NCBI RefSeq assembly: GCF_003863355.1
Contig: NZ_QQWG01000017.1
Span: forward strand, 31,146-95,145
DNA length: 64,000 nt
Direction of reading: 5' to 3'
Source: Ancylomarina euxina
Lineage (GTDB): Bacteria > Bacteroidota > Bacteroidia > Bacteroidales > Marinifilaceae
In this document: piece by piece, positions 27,870-37,614 of the stretch
How the letters are laid out: each line of letters begins with the position of its first letter
Numbering within the stretch: the first letter of the stretch is position 1
Translations under genes and position numbers: made by a program
Notes under the pieces: model-generated
Seen by the model: only the letters and a program-made list of their open reading frames with translations
What the model was told of the DNA's origin: nothing
Database searches by the model: none

Positions 27870-29234
27870 ATGACAAGTCAAGTAATTCATTCATACTTTA
27901 AATCCTACCAAGATCATTATAAGGGACTTATTAAACTTGGAATCCCCGTTATTTTAGCACAATTAGGTCAAATTACTGTTGGGCTTATTGATAATATGAT
28001 GATTGGGCATGTTGGAACTCAAGAGTTAGCTGCAGCTTCTTTCGCCAATACGATATTCTGGCTGGTGATTGTTCTTGGTACTGGCTTTTCATATGCCATA
28101 ACGCCACTGGTAGGTAAAGCAAGAGGTCATTTTGATATGAATAGGGTAGGAGATTGGTTTAAAGCTTCTATGTGGGCTGTCCTAAGTATGGGTGTCTTTC
28201 TGAGTATCCTGATATATTTTCTTAGTCTGTTTATGGATAATATGGGACAATCAGCTGATGTTATTCGTCCTGCTAAAGAGTATTTGTGGATTATTAGTCT
28301 CTCCATAATACCGATGATGATATTTATGGGGTATAAACAATTTTGTGAGGGATTAGCTAATACACGAGTCGCTATGAATATTATCCTGATTGCCAACCTT
28401 ATCAATGTCATATTCAATTATATTTTAATAAATGGAAAACTCGGTTTGCCTGTAATGGGTTTAAATGGAGCTGGATATGGCACTTTGATATCAAGAATTT
28501 TCATGGCTATTGCTTTCTTTTTTGTTTTTAAAAAGGGAAAAAGTTTTAGAGTCTACGGAGAGATCATAGATAAGGCTCAGTTTACAATTAGAGATTTTAT
28601 TAAAATTTGGAAAATGGGTGTGCCGATTGGTTCTCAGCTAGTGATGGAAGCTTCAGCTTTTATGTTGAGTACAATTATGATGGGATGGATAAGTGTTGCT
28701 GGATTAGCTGCTCATCAGGTTGTTCTAAGTATCTCAACCATTAGTTTTATGGTTTATCTGGGTATCGCTTCAAGTACAACAATTCGAGTGTCGTCACTTT
28801 TGGGTGAAAACAGGATTGACGAGATGCGAAAAGCAGGCTGGGCTGCGATTCACCTCGTTATTTTAATGGTTATAATTATAGGTCTGATCTTTCTTTTTCT
28901 TAGAAATCAATTACCAACATTATTTTCTGATGATCCACTGGTTATAGCTTTGGCTGCACAGTTTATTGTTGTCATGATAATTTATCAATTGTTTGATGGC
29001 TTGCAGATTGTATTTGGAAGTATTTTGAGAGGGATGTCTGATGTTAATATTCCAACTCTATATACCTTTATTGCTTACTTTATTGTGTCTTTACCAATGG
29101 GATATTTCTGTGCTTTTACGTTTGGATTAAAAGAAGTTGGTATCTGGTGGGGATTACCTGCTGGATTAGGAACAGCTTCGATTCTATTTATGTTTCGATT
29201 TATAAAACTCTCTAAAAGTAAATTGGAAAAATAG
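27870..29234 (+). CDS. MATE family multidrug/sodium antiporter
   Basis: Inner-membrane efflux transporter of the NorM/MATE type, about 454 residues with twelve predicted membrane segments. The N-terminal repeat starts at GLIKLGIPVILAQLGQITVGLIDNMMIGHVGTQELAAASFANTIFW, and the second repeat at FIKIWKMGVPIGSQLVMEASAFMLSTIMMGWISVAGLAAHQVVLSIS, both family signatures. The ATG at 27870 (MTSQVIHSYF) is preferred over a TTG at 27828 in the same frame. A TACCTTCG element (27805-27812), one base from the -7 consensus, lies 58 bases before this start. Its stop codon directly abuts the stop of the convergent patatin gene with no base between them. Substrate is unknown. Confidence 0.93.
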   Translation: MTSQVIHSYFKSYQDHYKGLIKLGIPVILAQLGQITVGLIDNMMIGHVGTQELAAASFANTIFWLVIVLGTGFSYAITPLVGKARGHFDMNRVGDWFKASMWAVLSMGVFLSILIYFLSLFMDNMGQSADVIRPAKEYLWIISLSIIPMMIFMGYKQFCEGLANTRVAMNIILIANLINVIFNYILINGKLGLPVMGLNGAGYGTLISRIFMAIAFFFVFKKGKSFRVYGEIIDKAQFTIRDFIKIWKMGVPIGSQLVMEASAFMLSTIMMGWISVAGLAAHQVVLSISTISFMVYLGIASSTTIRVSSLLGENRIDEMRKAGWAAIHLVILMVIIIGLIFLFLRNQLPTLFSDDPLVIALAAQFIVVMIIYQLFDGLQIVFGSILRGMSDVNIPTLYTFIAYFIVSLPMGYFCAFTFGLKEVGIWWGLPAGLGTASILFMFRFIKLSKSKLEK

Positions 29235-31436
29235 CTAAAACCAGTAGCCCAAATTAATAAAACCTCTTAGTCTATTTTCAAGATCAGATAGACTAAAGGT
29301 TACCTCCATTGGCCCTACTAAAGAGTTGTAGGAATAGGTTAGTCCAACTCCTTTAATCCATTGTCCCTCTGTTAAAGCGCTATTGACATCTGCAACTACT
29401 TTAGCAACATTAGGTTTTAAAATCAAATAATTTTTTTTGAAAAGTTCGAATTGGATATCGGCTCTAAAAACAAATGAGTTATCAGAAACAACTTCCATGC
29501 GGCGTAAACCCACAAAAGGAACCTGAATATCAAAATAATTGGTTTGGTCTAGTCCTCCAGTATATGTATTATATACACGTGGAATAGCTTTCCCCCATAC
29601 CACACGACCAAAGAATTTCGGATATAGGGTTAGGCGGTTGCTTAAGGCTATGGCTTTCTGAACTTTAAGGTATGCAACTGAAGCAGGACGCTCATTGCCA
29701 TCTAAAGTCAGACCATTATTTGTAATAAGCTTGTATTCTCCATATAAACTAAAGCCTTTCTTAGGGTAATAACCTTTATCATGAGAATCCATATTGATAA
29801 AGGCGTAGTAGGTAAAATAATAATCTTCGTCTGTTTCATCAAGTCCAAGCGTCTTTATATTTGAAGAAATTCTATATAGCTCCATCTTTCCGCCAATTCC
29901 CATTGAGTATGATTCTCGAAAAGTGGAATGTAGATTTGCGTCTAATTTTAAGTATTTTAAATCGTAACTACCAACTTTATCACCATCTGCAAAATCATAT
30001 ACCTCAGAGTCATTTATATCAAGTTTTAATTGATAGCCTGGTTTTAATCCATTATCCAGGTTGTATGTAGCAGTAAATCGAGGATTTTCAGATAACTTTA
30101 AGTCTAACGAAAGGCTGGATCCATCTTGAATTTTATTTTGGAAAGTTGTATTTAGAAGAACAGATGCTTTATTATCATCGTCGTAATGCATACCAACATT
30201 AAAACGATTCGACCGACGTTCAGTTACATTAATAACGAGTGTTTTTTCGATATCACCTTTTAGTTGGAAAGCAACTTTATCGAAATATTTACTTCCATAA
30301 GCTCTATTGATACCTTTTTGAATTCTTTTAATACTTGTCCAAGTTCTTGTTTCAATGTCTAGTTTTCCTAGCATTGTAGCTTTTCTAACATGTTTAAGAC
30401 CGTTGATCTTAATATCATTAATGAAATATTGAGTAGAATCAGTTACGATTGGGTAGTTTTGCTTTTGTGTTTTAATGAGTTTATGTTTGGCAATAATTTG
30501 TTTCAATTCTGATATTTGTTCAAGAGGAATCTGTTCTCCACGAAGTATTAAAGAATCGGCTTTGCCAAAATCTGCAACCGTATATCCATTAATATTGGGC
30601 TTGATGTATATGTCGCATAACTTTCTATTTTTAATAAATTCCCTTTTTGCCATTAAACTGACAGTCTGATTTATGATGTCCTCTATCGAGTTCAATTTAT
30701 CTTTGCTTCTAGGTCCAGTTTGTAAATCAATACCAATGACAATATCTGCTCCCATCTTTATCACTTCTTCAACAGGAAAGTTATTGATCATACCTCCATC
30801 TGCCAATAAGCGACCATTAATTTCAATCGGGGTGAATACTGTAGGAATGGCCATGCTGGCTCTTAGAGCTTCAGCAATATTTCCTTTATCAAGTACAACG
30901 GCTTCGCCAGTTTCAAGGTCAGTTGCGATACATACAAATGGAATAGGAAATTTTCTAAAATCGTTTTTGTCGTGATATTCAATGGTGTATCGTTCAAAAA
31001 GATTGATGATGTTTTGACCTTTCACAATTCCAGCAGGAATTCTAATTCCTTTAGGTTTTATCGGAAATGAAATCACGTATCGGTCAAGGTTTATTTTGTC
31101 TTTAACGTGAATGTATTTTCTTGATATTTCATCTTTTAATAATGATTCCCAATCCTGACTTAAAACAATTTTTTCAATTTCAGAGGCCGAATAGCCCATG
31201 GCATAAAATGCTCCAATAATACTCCCCATGCTTGTTCCTGAAATATAATCAATGGGCATGTTCATTTCTTCAAGGACTTTTAATACACCAATATGAGCAA
31301 ACCCTTTTGCACCTCCACCACTTAATACCAAGCCTATTTTAGGGCGTGAACTGTTGAGTAAACTATCTTTCATACTTTGAGCTGAAAGATTAATACTAAA
31401 GACTAAAATTAAAAAAGAGAGTAATATTCTTAGCAT
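29235..31436 (-). CDS. patatin-like phospholipase with POTRA/BamA-like outer membrane barrel
   Basis: Predicted two-part outer-membrane protein of 733 residues (PlpD-like). A signal peptide MLRILLSFLILVFSINLSAQ precedes a patatin domain with the oxyanion-hole GGGAKG (about 40-45), nucleophile S69 in GTSMG and catalytic D213 in ADGGMINNF. A POTRA-like segment follows around 340-415 (DIKINGLKHVRKATMLGKLDI), then a surface-antigen-type 16-strand barrel ending in RLRGFINLGYWF, the terminal aromatic needed for Bam insertion. It would hydrolyse phospholipids at or outside the outer membrane. The gene lies 46 bases downstream of the GAF gene on the same strand and may share its transcript. Confidence 0.9.
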   Translation of the reverse strand: MLRILLSFLILVFSINLSAQSMKDSLLNSSRPKIGLVLSGGGAKGFAHIGVLKVLEEMNMPIDYISGTSMGSIIGAFYAMGYSASEIEKIVLSQDWESLLKDEISRKYIHVKDKINLDRYVISFPIKPKGIRIPAGIVKGQNIINLFERYTIEYHDKNDFRKFPIPFVCIATDLETGEAVVLDKGNIAEALRASMAIPTVFTPIEINGRLLADGGMINNFPVEEVIKMGADIVIGIDLQTGPRSKDKLNSIEDIINQTVSLMAKREFIKNRKLCDIYIKPNINGYTVADFGKADSLILRGEQIPLEQISELKQIIAKHKLIKTQKQNYPIVTDSTQYFINDIKINGLKHVRKATMLGKLDIETRTWTSIKRIQKGINRAYGSKYFDKVAFQLKGDIEKTLVINVTERRSNRFNVGMHYDDDNKASVLLNTTFQNKIQDGSSLSLDLKLSENPRFTATYNLDNGLKPGYQLKLDINDSEVYDFADGDKVGSYDLKYLKLDANLHSTFRESYSMGIGGKMELYRISSNIKTLGLDETDEDYYFTYYAFINMDSHDKGYYPKKGFSLYGEYKLITNNGLTLDGNERPASVAYLKVQKAIALSNRLTLYPKFFGRVVWGKAIPRVYNTYTGGLDQTNYFDIQVPFVGLRRMEVVSDNSFVFRADIQFELFKKNYLILKPNVAKVVADVNSALTEGQWIKGVGLTYSYNSLVGPMEVTFSLSDLENRLRGFINLGYWF

Positions 31437-31482
31437 GAAGACTAATTATTGAATTCTAGTTGTGTATTAGTTTTATTAGTGA

Positions 31483-33867
31483 TTATCCGTTTAGACCAAT
31501 TTCCTGGGCTAATTCGGTGATGTTTTCCTGATTATTATTGCTGTTTTTTATTGTGACACGCAATGCACGTAAACCATATACTCCTTGTAAATCATCTAAG
31601 ATCAAATTCTCAATGTTATCTTCGAAATAGTCCTTTGCAATAAGGTATTCTAAATAGCGTTGATATTCGAACATGTCATTGCCTTGTGAAAAGATAATTG
31701 ACAATTTTCCTGCTTGTGTTAAGCGTTCATTCGTTCCTTTGATAACGGCTTTGTCTATTCGCTTTTTAACTATTTCGTAACGAATATTGTATGCCCCATC
31801 TACATCAAATTTCTTTTCATCTTGTCGGAATCGAATAGAAAGTTTCTGAGGATGTACAAGAATTAGAGCTGTTGTATCTAACGGAATGGGCAGAGATGCT
31901 TTTAATTCAGCTGTTCTACGACTCATTTCGCAGCTGATAATTAATTGCCACAATCGTAGGTTTTTCAGATACATAGGATTATAATCCTGATTCTGAGTAA
32001 TTGCTTCTCCAAGATAGATATTATGCTCCACACCATCGGTTCTGTATTTTTCAAAATAATGGGGGTACATTTGCTGTGCTTTTTCCTGTTCCTTGTCTAA
32101 ACATTGAATAATACAACTATTAATCATAGCAAGAGAATCTTCAAAATCCTTTCTACGTTTGTATATGATATTTAATTCGGGATCGAGACTTTCTTTATAT
32201 TTTGTAATGGCTTCTTTAAACTGTTTATCCTTAAAATTGAAATGCATAAAAAGAGGATCGACATGATCTTGAATGAAGTTTAGAATATTTGATTCATCTC
32301 CAGAAGATAAGCCTTTTACTATCCGTTTACTATATTGCTCAATTTTATAAATGACTTGATCGTAAATGGGCATTTGTTTAAGCCGGTAAGCTTCTTGGAA
32401 AACTTTTTTTGCTAATTTAAGCTGCTCTATTAAATCACACTGTATACTATGATTACGCTCATGAGATGAATTACGGATATCGATAGCACCGTATAATGGA
32501 TGAACTTGTTCGAAAACAATTTCTTCCATCTTTGCATTCTCATTTACTTCACGCTCTTGTATTAGGTTGTATGCTGCTTCCTCAAATCGCCACTCTACAC
32601 TTGGGTGAATAGCTGTACATTCCTCTTTAATGGTTGCCTGAACGTGAGTTTGGAGCTCATTGCTACTTCGCATTAAGGCAATTGAAAATACAGGAATGAG
32701 ATCTTTTATTGTCCTTAGATTTGTGAAGTTAAAATCATAGGCATTGGGTGATCCGATCTCAAGAATTCCGACCAGCTGGTTTTCAAAAATGAGAGGGGTG
32801 AGAGCTATATTATTAATGCCTTTACTAAGAATGGCTTTCTCAACAGTGCCAATTTTATCATGCTTTGATAAATCATTGATGATAATAGGTTGTTCTTTTT
32901 TTAATGCTTCTTCATAAATAGACCCCTTATAATCGGAACAGGTATAAGATGAAGAGCACAATAGCCCATTCCACAAATCTGAACGGTTTTGCATGTTGCC
33001 TTGTTTCATATTTAAGGCTACTATGCCGAGACACAAATTTGGATTTTGAAATAGTGAACGTATGTTTTGTTCCAGGTTTTTAAAATTGTTAGGATTGATA
33101 ATGCTCGATTTCTCAAGTAAATCAGTCTTTAAGGACGAGATAACTTCTAAATGTGTAACATCTATATATTCGTATTTCATGAAACCAGAAAACTCAAATT
33201 GATCTAATGGCAACATCTCAAGCCACAAATCCATATCAAAAGGATGGTTTATGAGTTTTTTAATATCACTATCAGATAATTTTTTAAGATCTCCCTTATG
33301 CTTTATTTCAATATAAGTTGAGTCATAATCAAATTTGAAATAATTCACCAAACCATTTAGTTTATCAACCAAATGATAGCGAATTAAATAAGCCATACTA
33401 ATATTAAATTGATAAAACTCTTTTAAAATAATAAGATATGCATACATTAATTTAGAGAAAAGCAACATGCATTTATCTTCGCTTACATCGTCAATCAGTG
33501 TAAAAACTTTATTTTTGTTATTTAAGAGCTCTTTGCGAATTTTCGAATGGAAAAACGTTTCATCTTCAAAAGGACCTCCAACTTCACTCATCGAATTTTC
33601 TATTTCAATAGGTGAGTAGATATAAGACATTACAATCTGAACTTGTTCTTCATATTTTAAAAGTTCTTCAGGCTTTATAGATTCCGAAAAGAAAATAGGA
33701 TAATTCTTTATTTGAGATAAGATATAATCTGCATGAGATGAATACATGCCTCCCTGTTCCACCTCATTTTTTAACTGCTTAATAAGCGGTAAAAAACTCA
33801 GACTTCTTTTGTAAGGAATTTCAGATATGTTGAGTTTAATATTTGGTTTCAAAAATTTCTTATCCAT
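31483..33867 (-). CDS. large GAF-domain protein of unknown function
   Basis: Cytosolic protein of 794 residues without signal peptide or membrane segment. A GAF domain is visible around 260-400 (PNLCLGIVALNMKQG, CSSSYTCSDYKGSIYEEALKKEQPIIINDLS, LTPLIFENQLVGILEIGSPN). The flanking regions are mostly helical and match no domain I know; no histidine kinase, GGDEF, or HTH output is seen. Two cysteines C304 and C310 in the GAF could be ligand or redox related. It is preceded by a 273-base gap with a terminator for the helicase gene, so it has its own promoter, and it is followed by the patatin gene. The role is probably sensory, but its output is unknown. Confidence 0.75.
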   Translation of the reverse strand: MDKKFLKPNIKLNISEIPYKRSLSFLPLIKQLKNEVEQGGMYSSHADYILSQIKNYPIFFSESIKPEELLKYEEQVQIVMSYIYSPIEIENSMSEVGGPFEDETFFHSKIRKELLNNKNKVFTLIDDVSEDKCMLLFSKLMYAYLIILKEFYQFNISMAYLIRYHLVDKLNGLVNYFKFDYDSTYIEIKHKGDLKKLSDSDIKKLINHPFDMDLWLEMLPLDQFEFSGFMKYEYIDVTHLEVISSLKTDLLEKSSIINPNNFKNLEQNIRSLFQNPNLCLGIVALNMKQGNMQNRSDLWNGLLCSSSYTCSDYKGSIYEEALKKEQPIIINDLSKHDKIGTVEKAILSKGINNIALTPLIFENQLVGILEIGSPNAYDFNFTNLRTIKDLIPVFSIALMRSSNELQTHVQATIKEECTAIHPSVEWRFEEAAYNLIQEREVNENAKMEEIVFEQVHPLYGAIDIRNSSHERNHSIQCDLIEQLKLAKKVFQEAYRLKQMPIYDQVIYKIEQYSKRIVKGLSSGDESNILNFIQDHVDPLFMHFNFKDKQFKEAITKYKESLDPELNIIYKRRKDFEDSLAMINSCIIQCLDKEQEKAQQMYPHYFEKYRTDGVEHNIYLGEAITQNQDYNPMYLKNLRLWQLIISCEMSRRTAELKASLPIPLDTTALILVHPQKLSIRFRQDEKKFDVDGAYNIRYEIVKKRIDKAVIKGTNERLTQAGKLSIIFSQGNDMFEYQRYLEYLIAKDYFEDNIENLILDDLQGVYGLRALRVTIKNSNNNQENITELAQEIGLNG

Positions 33868-34080
33868 TTGATGGTTTTTCCTTAATTGTTAGTTTTTATA
33901 TTCGGAGAAGGGTATTGGTGCTCTCCGATATCAATAACAAAATAAATGTGTCTGTTTGAAAGTTAAATTTACAAATAGGAATCTAAATATTGTGTAAACT
34001 TTTGCTAAAATCGGTGAATTCTGCAAAAAGGGCAGGGAATGGTTGTTTCGATAGGTATTAATGGATGAATCCACAATAAA

Positions 34081-34114
34081 ATAAAGCTCTGAGTTGTAAA
34101 ACTCAGAGCTTTAT
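34081..34114 (-). terminator. terminator for the DEAD-box helicase gene
   Basis: Fifteen-base arms ATAAAGCTCTGAGTT and AACTCAGAGCTTTAT with a GTAA turn are perfectly complementary. On the minus strand the 3' arm runs into TTTATTTTATT. It starts 26 bases past the helicase stop. Confidence 0.85.
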
Positions 34115-34140
34115 TATAGGGATACTTAGCAGGAAATAGC

Positions 34141-35409
34141 TTATTTCTTTTGCTTCTTTTGTTTCTTCTTGATCTTTTTAGCCTTGGCTTTTTTAGTCTC
34201 CAGTTCAAAGTTATCGGCCTCTTGCATTAACTCCTTTAAACTTTTAGAATAATCTTCGGAGAAGTCTATTGTTGTGGAATAATCATCTTTAGAGATTTCC
34301 ATTACAGTAATTTTTTTACCTAAGTATTCTTCAATCTCATTTAGCATCATCTTTTCTTCTTCACTACAGAAGGTAATCGCGACACCTTTATGAACGCCAC
34401 GTCCTGTGCGTCCTACACGATGTACATAGTTTTCATCTACATCAGGAAGATCGTAATTCACAACATAATCCACATTAGGAATGTCGATTCCACGTGCACT
34501 AACATCTGTTGCAATCAAAACTTTCACCTGACCCGTTTTGAATTCATTAAGAGCTGTCAAACGATCTTTTTGTTCTTTGTCACCGTGGATTGTTAGAGTT
34601 TTAATATCTACACGCTCCATGGCTTTAAATACCCTCTCAGCACGAACCTTAGTTCTAACGAAAACAAGAATTTTACTCTCCGAGTTGTCTTTGATGAATC
34701 TTTCAAGAAAGAAACGTTTGTCATCCATTTTGATAAAGCCTACTGAATGATCTACATTTTTAGCAACAGGATCTTTAGGCGATATCTGGATACGAATAGC
34801 CTTTGTCACCAAAGAATAAGCTAATTTCTTAATTCTAGGGCTGATGGTTGCCGAAAAGAAAAGGGTTTGTCTATTTTTAGGTAAATACTTTATAAGGTCT
34901 TCTATATCCTTTATAAAACCAAGGTCAAGCATATGATCAGCCTCGTCAAGAATTAATGTATCAACATCACGAAGGTAAATATGGCCTTGATGTACTAGAT
35001 CGAACATTCGACCCGGAGTGGTCACAAGGATGTCAATTCCCTCTTGTAATTTGGCAATTTGTGGACCTTGTTCTACACCTCCAAACACGCAAAAACTAAT
35101 CACTTTTGTCTTTTTGCCAATCTCTTGAAAAACCTCAGTTATTTGAATGGCAAGTTCACGAGTAGGAACCATGACAACGGCTTTGATACCTTCTGAAGTC
35201 TTATTTTTTTTGTTTCGATGAAGTTTATCGATAATAGGAATAGCAAAAGCAGCTGTTTTACCCGTGCCTGTTTGAGCAATGGCCAAAACATCTTCACCCT
35301 TCATTATAGGAGGAATGGCTTTGAATTGAATATCTGTCGGGCGTTTAAATCCTAAATTTGCTAGGTTGTTTTTTACCTCTGGACTAAAACTATATTGATC
35401 GAATCTCAT
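34141..35409 (-). CDS. DEAD-box ATP-dependent RNA helicase (RhlE-like)
   Basis: RNA helicase of 422 residues acting in ribosome assembly or RNA turnover. Motifs in order: Q-motif FSPEVKNNLANLGFKRPTDIQ at the start, motif I AQTGTGKTAAF, Ia PTRELAIQ, II DEAD with the following HMLDLGF, III SAT, V RGIDIPNVDYV, VI HRVGRTGR. The C-terminal tail is strongly basic (KAKAKKIKKKQKKQKK), as in RhlE-type and cold-shock helicases that hold RNA nonspecifically. A perfect -7 element lies 61 bases upstream of the start. Which DEAD-box subgroup it belongs to cannot be settled by eye. Confidence 0.93.
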   Translation of the reverse strand: MRFDQYSFSPEVKNNLANLGFKRPTDIQFKAIPPIMKGEDVLAIAQTGTGKTAAFAIPIIDKLHRNKKNKTSEGIKAVVMVPTRELAIQITEVFQEIGKKTKVISFCVFGGVEQGPQIAKLQEGIDILVTTPGRMFDLVHQGHIYLRDVDTLILDEADHMLDLGFIKDIEDLIKYLPKNRQTLFFSATISPRIKKLAYSLVTKAIRIQISPKDPVAKNVDHSVGFIKMDDKRFFLERFIKDNSESKILVFVRTKVRAERVFKAMERVDIKTLTIHGDKEQKDRLTALNEFKTGQVKVLIATDVSARGIDIPNVDYVVNYDLPDVDENYVHRVGRTGRGVHKGVAITFCSEEEKMMLNEIEEYLGKKITVMEISKDDYSTTIDFSEDYSKSLKELMQEADNFELETKKAKAKKIKKKQKKQKK

Positions 35410-35469
35410 TGATGTATTTCTGAATTTACTTTATAAAATAGCGAGGAGTGCTATCTGAATTTGATGGGA

Positions 35470-35477
35470 CAAAGATA
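35470..35477 (-). promoter_or_regulatory. -7 element (TATCTTTG) for the DEAD-box gene
   Basis: Exact TAnnTTTG match on the minus strand, in the gap between the DUF5655 gene and the helicase gene. No TTTG at the standard -33 distance was seen, so confidence is moderate. It implies the helicase is transcribed separately from the upstream STN/DUF5655 unit. Confidence 0.5.
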
Positions 35478-35528
35478 CAAGAATCTTTTGATGTATAATG
35501 AGCTTCTTTTTTTGATTGCGTATGAGGT

Positions 35529-35945
35529 TCATCTTTTGTTAATCAAATCATAGGCATCTTTAATCCAAATCTTCACCTGATTGTCAAATTCTGAAAGTTC
35601 ACTGAGTGTAATTCGATGTAAGACACGGTTTTTAGAAATTCTTTGGCATATAAAAATAGGAAAGAAATCGTCTTCTCTGTCTAATTGGAATTCAAGTTCT
35701 ATACGGTCACGTTTTGTGGTGATGGATAGAAATGTAGAATTTGTATTAATTTGAACACGGGTCTTAAGGAAGATGATATCAATTGCTTCAAAGTTTTTTA
35801 AGTGTGAGAGTATGGCCTCGAAAACAATTTGAACTTTTTCATTCATTTTCTTTGTATGATATGTCTTATCCATAACATAGCACGAATGATATTGATTTGT
35901 ACTTTTAAATGTTCGCTTACAATTAGGACAGCCCCACAATGGCAT
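35529..35945 (-). CDS. DUF5655-like protein with N-terminal zinc-binding motif
   Basis: Small cytosolic protein of 138 residues. The N-terminus has C6/C9/H20/C22 (CPNCKRTF then YHSC), a likely zinc site; the rest (KVQIVFEAILSHLKNFEAIDIIFLKTRVQI, RIELEFQLD, VLHRITLSELSEFDNQVKIWIKDAYDLI) follows the pattern of DUF5655-type domains, which fold like a small nucleic-acid or metabolite-binding module of unknown role. It begins 12 bases after the STN-domain gene stop, so it is probably co-transcribed with the sigma/FecR unit, though the products need not work together. Confidence 0.65.
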   Translation of the reverse strand: MPLWGCPNCKRTFKSTNQYHSCYVMDKTYHTKKMNEKVQIVFEAILSHLKNFEAIDIIFLKTRVQINTNSTFLSITTKRDRIELEFQLDREDDFFPIFICQRISKNRVLHRITLSELSEFDNQVKIWIKDAYDLINKR

Positions 35946-35957
35946 AGATTTCAGGTG

Positions 35958-37529
35958 TTAATCTTCTTTTTTAGCTACTTGTAGCATATTGGCATTTATT
36001 CTTTTTAAAGCTTGTTGTATGCTCTCTTCGGGTTCAATATAATTTTGACTTCCCCAAAATCCTGAATCATAAGGTAATCTGGATTTGGACATCACGGTGT
36101 TTGGTCTTAAGCGTTCTTTGTATTTGAATCGTTCAATATTAGTGGTATCAATCTGAGTGATTGCCATTTCAAAACTGGTCTCAAATGTTTTGGCAAAGAA
36201 TTTACGTTTATGTCTGACTTTAAATTTGAGGTTGCCTTTCGTGTGATTTAGATAATACTTACCATTGATATTTTTATAGGATACAATATATTCAATTTTG
36301 AGTGGACGTACTTTTGTTTTTGACGATTTCTGTGCTACAAAATGATGTTTTGTTTCTCCTACACGAGTTAAAGGGTAAGAGAATTCGGCTCTAATAATGG
36401 CTAAACTTCGAGTATCTAAATACAAATCACCTTGCATTAAAGGATATTTTATATTCGCTTTGGGTTGAAAGTGGATGATATAAACAGGGTGATTGTTGTA
36501 AGAACTAATATCATCCAAATAGAAGTCATAAGAATGCAAATTCTCAGGATCCAGAAAGTCAATTTTGTTTTTTACGATATCAAGCTGAAGACAGCCTTCA
36601 ACACCTCCTTTTAAACGTAGTGATACGGTATCTAATCGATTGGAATCATAAATTTTTCTGGACTGAAAAACTTTAGCCATATCAAGTTTGTTAGTCGATT
36701 GGTAGGATGATTTATAGATCTCAAGAATAGACTCAAGGTAAATCATGTAATTTTTGTTTTTACTGACTGATTCTCTATAGAATCCTGTAAGTAGACTTGG
36801 GTTTTTTGAATAATTCTGACTAAAGTTATTGATCGCTGATTTTATTAAAGCCAGAGGATCCGTATTTCTAATAACAACTTCTTGTAATGAAATATGGTTC
36901 TCTTTAAGTTCAACAGTGATTTCGTCATTTGTAATTTGACTGATGGGGATTTCGGTATTAATAAAACCGATGAATGAGAATGTCAGTGTGTCGTTAAAAT
37001 GCTGATTCTGTATGTTTAATAAAAAATCACCGTCAATATTGCTAATTGTACCAATAGATTTACCCCGTATACCAATACTTGCATAGGCTAATGCATGTCG
37101 GTTTTTTTTATTGAGAATTCGACCTTTTATCTTTTTGAAATTCAACTGGGGTTTTAAAATTTTCTGAGCAAGATTTTCCTTTTGCTTAGCGGGAACTATT
37201 ATAATCTGTTTGTTTATCAGTTGGAAATCTAATGTTGTATCAGGAATAATTTGTCTTAATACATCGTATAAAGTCTCTTCGTTCACTATAAGATTAACAT
37301 GAGGTTTATCTATTAGGATACTGGCATCATAAGTAAAGTAAGTGTTTGTTTTTTTTGCGATTGAATCTAAGGCCTTTTCTAAACTGATTTCTTTTAGATT
37401 AATTGATATTTTTTGATTGAGTCCTTTGTTTTGACTTAAGCTAACCACACTGACCATTAAGAGACAAAATATAAGAAATAAGGACTTTGTCTGTAATTTA
37501 ATGCTTGTATGGGTGATTTGCTTAAACAT
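35958..37529 (-). CDS. STN-domain/carboxypeptidase-D-like regulatory protein without TonB barrel
   Basis: Periplasm-facing protein of 523 residues. Signal region ends around VVSLSQN; an STN domain follows (about 40-110, SINLKEISLEKALDSIAKKTNTYFTYDASIL); then a carboxypeptidase-D-like beta domain (about 133-215, KIKGRILNKKNRHALAYASIGIRGKSIGTISNIDGDFLL); then about 300 residues shared with the protein encoded at 39396 (DPLALIKSAINNFSQNYSKNPSLLTGFYRES). No plug or long barrel follows, and the C-terminus is not aromatic. STN domains normally belong to TonB receptors or secretins and touch FecR proteins; here the FecR and sigma genes lie just upstream. I infer that it is a barrel-less signal input for that pair. 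Confidence 0.78.
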   Translation of the reverse strand: MFKQITHTSIKLQTKSLFLIFCLLMVSVVSLSQNKGLNQKISINLKEISLEKALDSIAKKTNTYFTYDASILIDKPHVNLIVNEETLYDVLRQIIPDTTLDFQLINKQIIIVPAKQKENLAQKILKPQLNFKKIKGRILNKKNRHALAYASIGIRGKSIGTISNIDGDFLLNIQNQHFNDTLTFSFIGFINTEIPISQITNDEITVELKENHISLQEVVIRNTDPLALIKSAINNFSQNYSKNPSLLTGFYRESVSKNKNYMIYLESILEIYKSSYQSTNKLDMAKVFQSRKIYDSNRLDTVSLRLKGGVEGCLQLDIVKNKIDFLDPENLHSYDFYLDDISSYNNHPVYIIHFQPKANIKYPLMQGDLYLDTRSLAIIRAEFSYPLTRVGETKHHFVAQKSSKTKVRPLKIEYIVSYKNINGKYYLNHTKGNLKFKVRHKRKFFAKTFETSFEMAITQIDTTNIERFKYKERLRPNTVMSKSRLPYDSGFWGSQNYIEPEESIQQALKRINANMLQVAKKED

Positions 37530-37564
37530 GTATTCGTTTTTAGTAAGAGGATAGATTGAGTTTT

Positions 37565-37595
37565 ATTCTACTTGGTCAATTTTACCAAGTAGAAT
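37565..37595 (-). promoter_or_regulatory. perfect 12-bp hairpin between fecR and the STN gene
   Basis: Arms ATTCTACTTGGT and ACCAAGTAGAAT are exactly complementary with a seven-base loop. On the transcribed (minus) strand it is followed by AAAACTC rather than T, so it is not a standard terminator; mRNA stabilisation, processing or attenuation between the two genes is more likely. Confidence 0.55.
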
Positions 37596-37614
37596 ATTTA
37601 TTTAAACGGCTATT

